Shown piece by piece: positions 62,332 through 64,000 of a stretch of 64,000 bases of DNA. Made by a program: the position numbers and the translations under genes. This DNA comes from Myxococcales bacterium (GTDB taxonomy: Bacteria > Myxococcota_A > Polyangia > Polyangiales > Polyangiaceae): assembly GCA_016794345.1 (NCBI GenBank), contig JAEUKE010000174.1, forward strand, positions 1 through 64,000. Reading direction: 5' to 3'. Under the pieces are notes generated by a model. That model did not search any database. It was not told the origin of the DNA and worked only from the letters and a program-made list of their open reading frames with translations. Every line of letters starts with the position of its first letter. Positions within the stretch are counted from its first letter, which is position 1.

Positions 62332-64000
62332 ATGACGAACCAGAGCTTGCCGGCGATCAGCGCACAGAACCTGGAGCTCCAGGTCGACTCACCGGACGCG
62401 TTCGACGTCCGCGAGCTCGTGGTGGACGAGGGCGTGAGCACCCTCTTCTCGATCGACCTCGTCGTCCGGTCGACGAATCCGGCCGTCGACCTCGAGAGCA
62501 CGATCGGCGCGCAGGCGCGCTTCCGAATCCGCACCCACGCGGTCCAGATGCCCGACGCGCCGTCGCCGGCGTGGACCGGGGTCGTGTCGAACATCGAGCA
62601 GATCGCGTCCGAGGACACGGGCCTGTCCACCTATCGCATCCGCGTCGTGCCCCTCCTCTGGCTCCTCACGCAGCGCACCAACTGCCGCGTCTTCCAGCAG
62701 ATGACGGACCTCGAGGTCGTCCTCGCCCTGTTCAAGGAGTGGGGCCTCCCGCACGAGTCGAGCTGCGAAGGCAGCTACAAGACGCGAAAGTACCGCGTCC
62801 AGTACCAGGAGACCGACTTCGCCTTCGTGAGCCGCCTCCTCGAGGACTCGGGGATCAGCTACGTGCTCGAGCAACGTGAGAACGAAACCGTCATCGTCCT
62901 GCGGGACGCGCCCGAGGCCGTGACGCCTCGACGAGAGCCCCTCGACCACGTCAACGACGTGACCACGGGCCCCAAGCCGTACGCCACCGGCTTCCGCGCG
63001 GCGCGGCGCGTCCGACAGGGCCGGACGACCTTCGCCGACCACGATCCCCGGCTCCCCAATACGCCGCTCCTCGCTCAGGCGAGCTCGAGCGAGCACCCGC
63101 TCGAGTCGCGGCTCGAGTCGTTCGTCTACACGCCGGGGGCGTTCAAGTTCGGCAACGACGGCCCGAAGGACACGCCCACCGCCGATGACCGGGGACGCAC
63201 GCGGACCGATCCCGAGGAGGCGCGGCTGCTCGCGGAGCGCGACGCCGCGATCCGCGTCGCCCGGTCGCAGCGGTTCGGCTTCCTCTCCAACGCCCTCGAT
63301 CTCCGCGCGGGGATGGTCCTCGCGGTGGCCAACCACCCCACCGCCGAGAAGTTCAAGAAGCTCCTCCTCACGCGCGTGAAGCTCGCGGGCGACGCGCAGT
63401 CACCGATCGTGCTCACCGTCGAAGCCGTCAGCGCCGAGGTCTCCTACCGTCCCGAGCAGAAGACCCCGCGCCCGCGCATCTCGGGCGTCGAGTGCGCGAC
63501 CGTCGTCGGCCCCGAAGGCGAGACGATCCACTGCGACGAGTTCGGCCGCGTGCGCGTCCAGTTCCACTGGGATCGCTACGGCAAGATGGACGAGCTGTCC
63601 TCGTGCTGGGTTCCGGTGAACCAGCCGTGGGCCGGCGAGGGCTTCGGCATGGTGAACCTGCCGCGCATCGGGCAGGAGGTCCTCGTGAGCTTCCTCGCCG
63701 GGAACCCGGAGGAGCCGGTCATCGTCGGGCGCATCTTCACCAACCTGCGACGTCCGCCGTTCGCTTTGCCCGCCGCCAAGAACGAGAGCGGGTTCCGCTC
63801 GAACAGCGTCCCGCACACGGGTGGCTTCAACCTCCTCCGGTTCGTGGACACCGCCGGCAGCGAGCTCGTCGAGGGCCGCGCCGAGAAGGACATGCGGACC
63901 CGGGTCAACCACGACAAGGAGCTCTCCGTCGGCCACGACCGGGTCATGGAGATCGAAAACGACGACGAGGAGCGTGTCCTCGGCAACCAGCGCGAGTCGG
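62332..64000 (+). CDS. VgrG spike protein, second copy (partial, runs off the end)
   Basis: From the ATG at 62332 (GAGGA upstream) the frame stays open to the window end, giving about 556 residues. It matches the first copy closely in every domain: gp27-like half, OB domain and the beginning of the needle, with scattered substitutions. The stop and any C-terminal extension lie beyond the window. The pair is a duplication with the M23-like gene in between. Confidence 0.92.
   Translation, partial: MTNQSLPAISAQNLELQVDSPDAFDVRELVVDEGVSTLFSIDLVVRSTNPAVDLESTIGAQARFRIRTHAVQMPDAPSPAWTGVVSNIEQIASEDTGLSTYRIRVVPLLWLLTQRTNCRVFQQMTDLEVVLALFKEWGLPHESSCEGSYKTRKYRVQYQETDFAFVSRLLEDSGISYVLEQRENETVIVLRDAPEAVTPRREPLDHVNDVTTGPKPYATGFRAARRVRQGRTTFADHDPRLPNTPLLAQASSSEHPLESRLESFVYTPGAFKFGNDGPKDTPTADDRGRTRTDPEEARLLAERDAAIRVARSQRFGFLSNALDLRAGMVLAVANHPTAEKFKKLLLTRVKLAGDAQSPIVLTVEAVSAEVSYRPEQKTPRPRISGVECATVVGPEGETIHCDEFGRVRVQFHWDRYGKMDELSSCWVPVNQPWAGEGFGMVNLPRIGQEVLVSFLAGNPEEPVIVGRIFTNLRRPPFALPAAKNESGFRSNSVPHTGGFNLLRFVDTAGSELVEGRAEKDMRTRVNHDKELSVGHDRVMEIENDDEERVLGNQRES

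Overview
The window is very G+C-rich, gene-dense chromosomal DNA from a deltaproteobacterial-type predator/soil bacterium, most likely a member of the Myxococcota (Polyangia-like). This is inferred from gene style, not from a search. The clues are three Hanks-type Ser/Thr kinases (two with C-terminal membrane anchors), FHA proteins, three PilZ proteins, many lipoproteins with Ser/Thr/Gly linkers or Cys-rich bodies, an AgmX/PglI-like C-terminal domain, a PilB/PilT pair and a VgrG cluster. There is no rRNA, CRISPR array, phage or insertion sequence. Two tRNA genes, both tRNA-Val, are present.

Layout. 1-9.3 kb: isoaspartyl peptidase/asparaginase, lipoproteins, a GT-C-like membrane protein translationally coupled to a PLP aminotransferase, an OmpA-type lipoprotein pair, a PilZ protein, a DUF2505 protein and an NDH-2 dehydrogenase. 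9.2-17.1 kb: a TPR protein and a Ser/Thr kinase, a conserved unknown next to a Nit-type amidase, and an FHA-containing sigma54-type activator. 17.1-21.0 kb: Nudix hydrolase, PruA-type dehydrogenase and a PPC-domain lipoprotein. 21.1-25.0 kb: a giant TPR protein with a degenerate caspase-like head, preceded by three tandem paralogous Cys-rich lipoproteins. 25.2-27.6 kb: a coupled FHA-kinase pair. 27.7-31.5 kb: pilB, pilT, lexA. 31.6-36.3 kb: surface/envelope proteins and a divergent PilZ pair around a 15-bp palindrome. 36.4-38.4 kb: tRNA-Val(CAC), an aspartate-type aminotransferase and a small exported protein. 38.4-46.1 kb: MCE (MlaD-like) and MlaF-like ATPase, then recJ-secF-secD-yajC read leftward. 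46.5-49.4 kb: infC and thrS. 49.6-53.2 kb: pstB-S-C-A. 53.2-53.5 kb: tRNA-Val(GAC) plus a hairpin array. 53.5-59.5 kb: kinase, unknown, glgB, aldehyde dehydrogenase. 59.7-64.0 kb: two near-identical vgrG genes flanking an M23-like peptidase, a type VI secretion cargo module that runs off the end.

Most striking: both tRNA-Val genes sit between a matching sigma70-type promoter with 17-bp spacing and a downstream series of hairpins built on the same unit (GAGCGGG, short spacer, CCCGCTCGATGC, usually followed by T-rich sequence). Two units follow tRNA-Val(CAC) and four to five follow tRNA-Val(GAC). A second palindromic repeat family (CACCCCC-type left flank with a C5/G5 stem) occurs four times, once directly upstream of pilT where its right arm supplies the Shine-Dalgarno sequence. 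Other items worth attention are the pseudo-caspase TPR protein with its Cys-rich lipoprotein trio, the M23-like protein between the vgrGs that keeps zinc ligands but lacks the usual catalytic histidines, and the palindrome between the divergent PilZ genes.

Start sites were chosen by Shine-Dalgarno sequence, family length and overlap with neighbours, and are less certain than stop sites. Long open frames antisense to real genes are common here because of the codon bias, and were left out.
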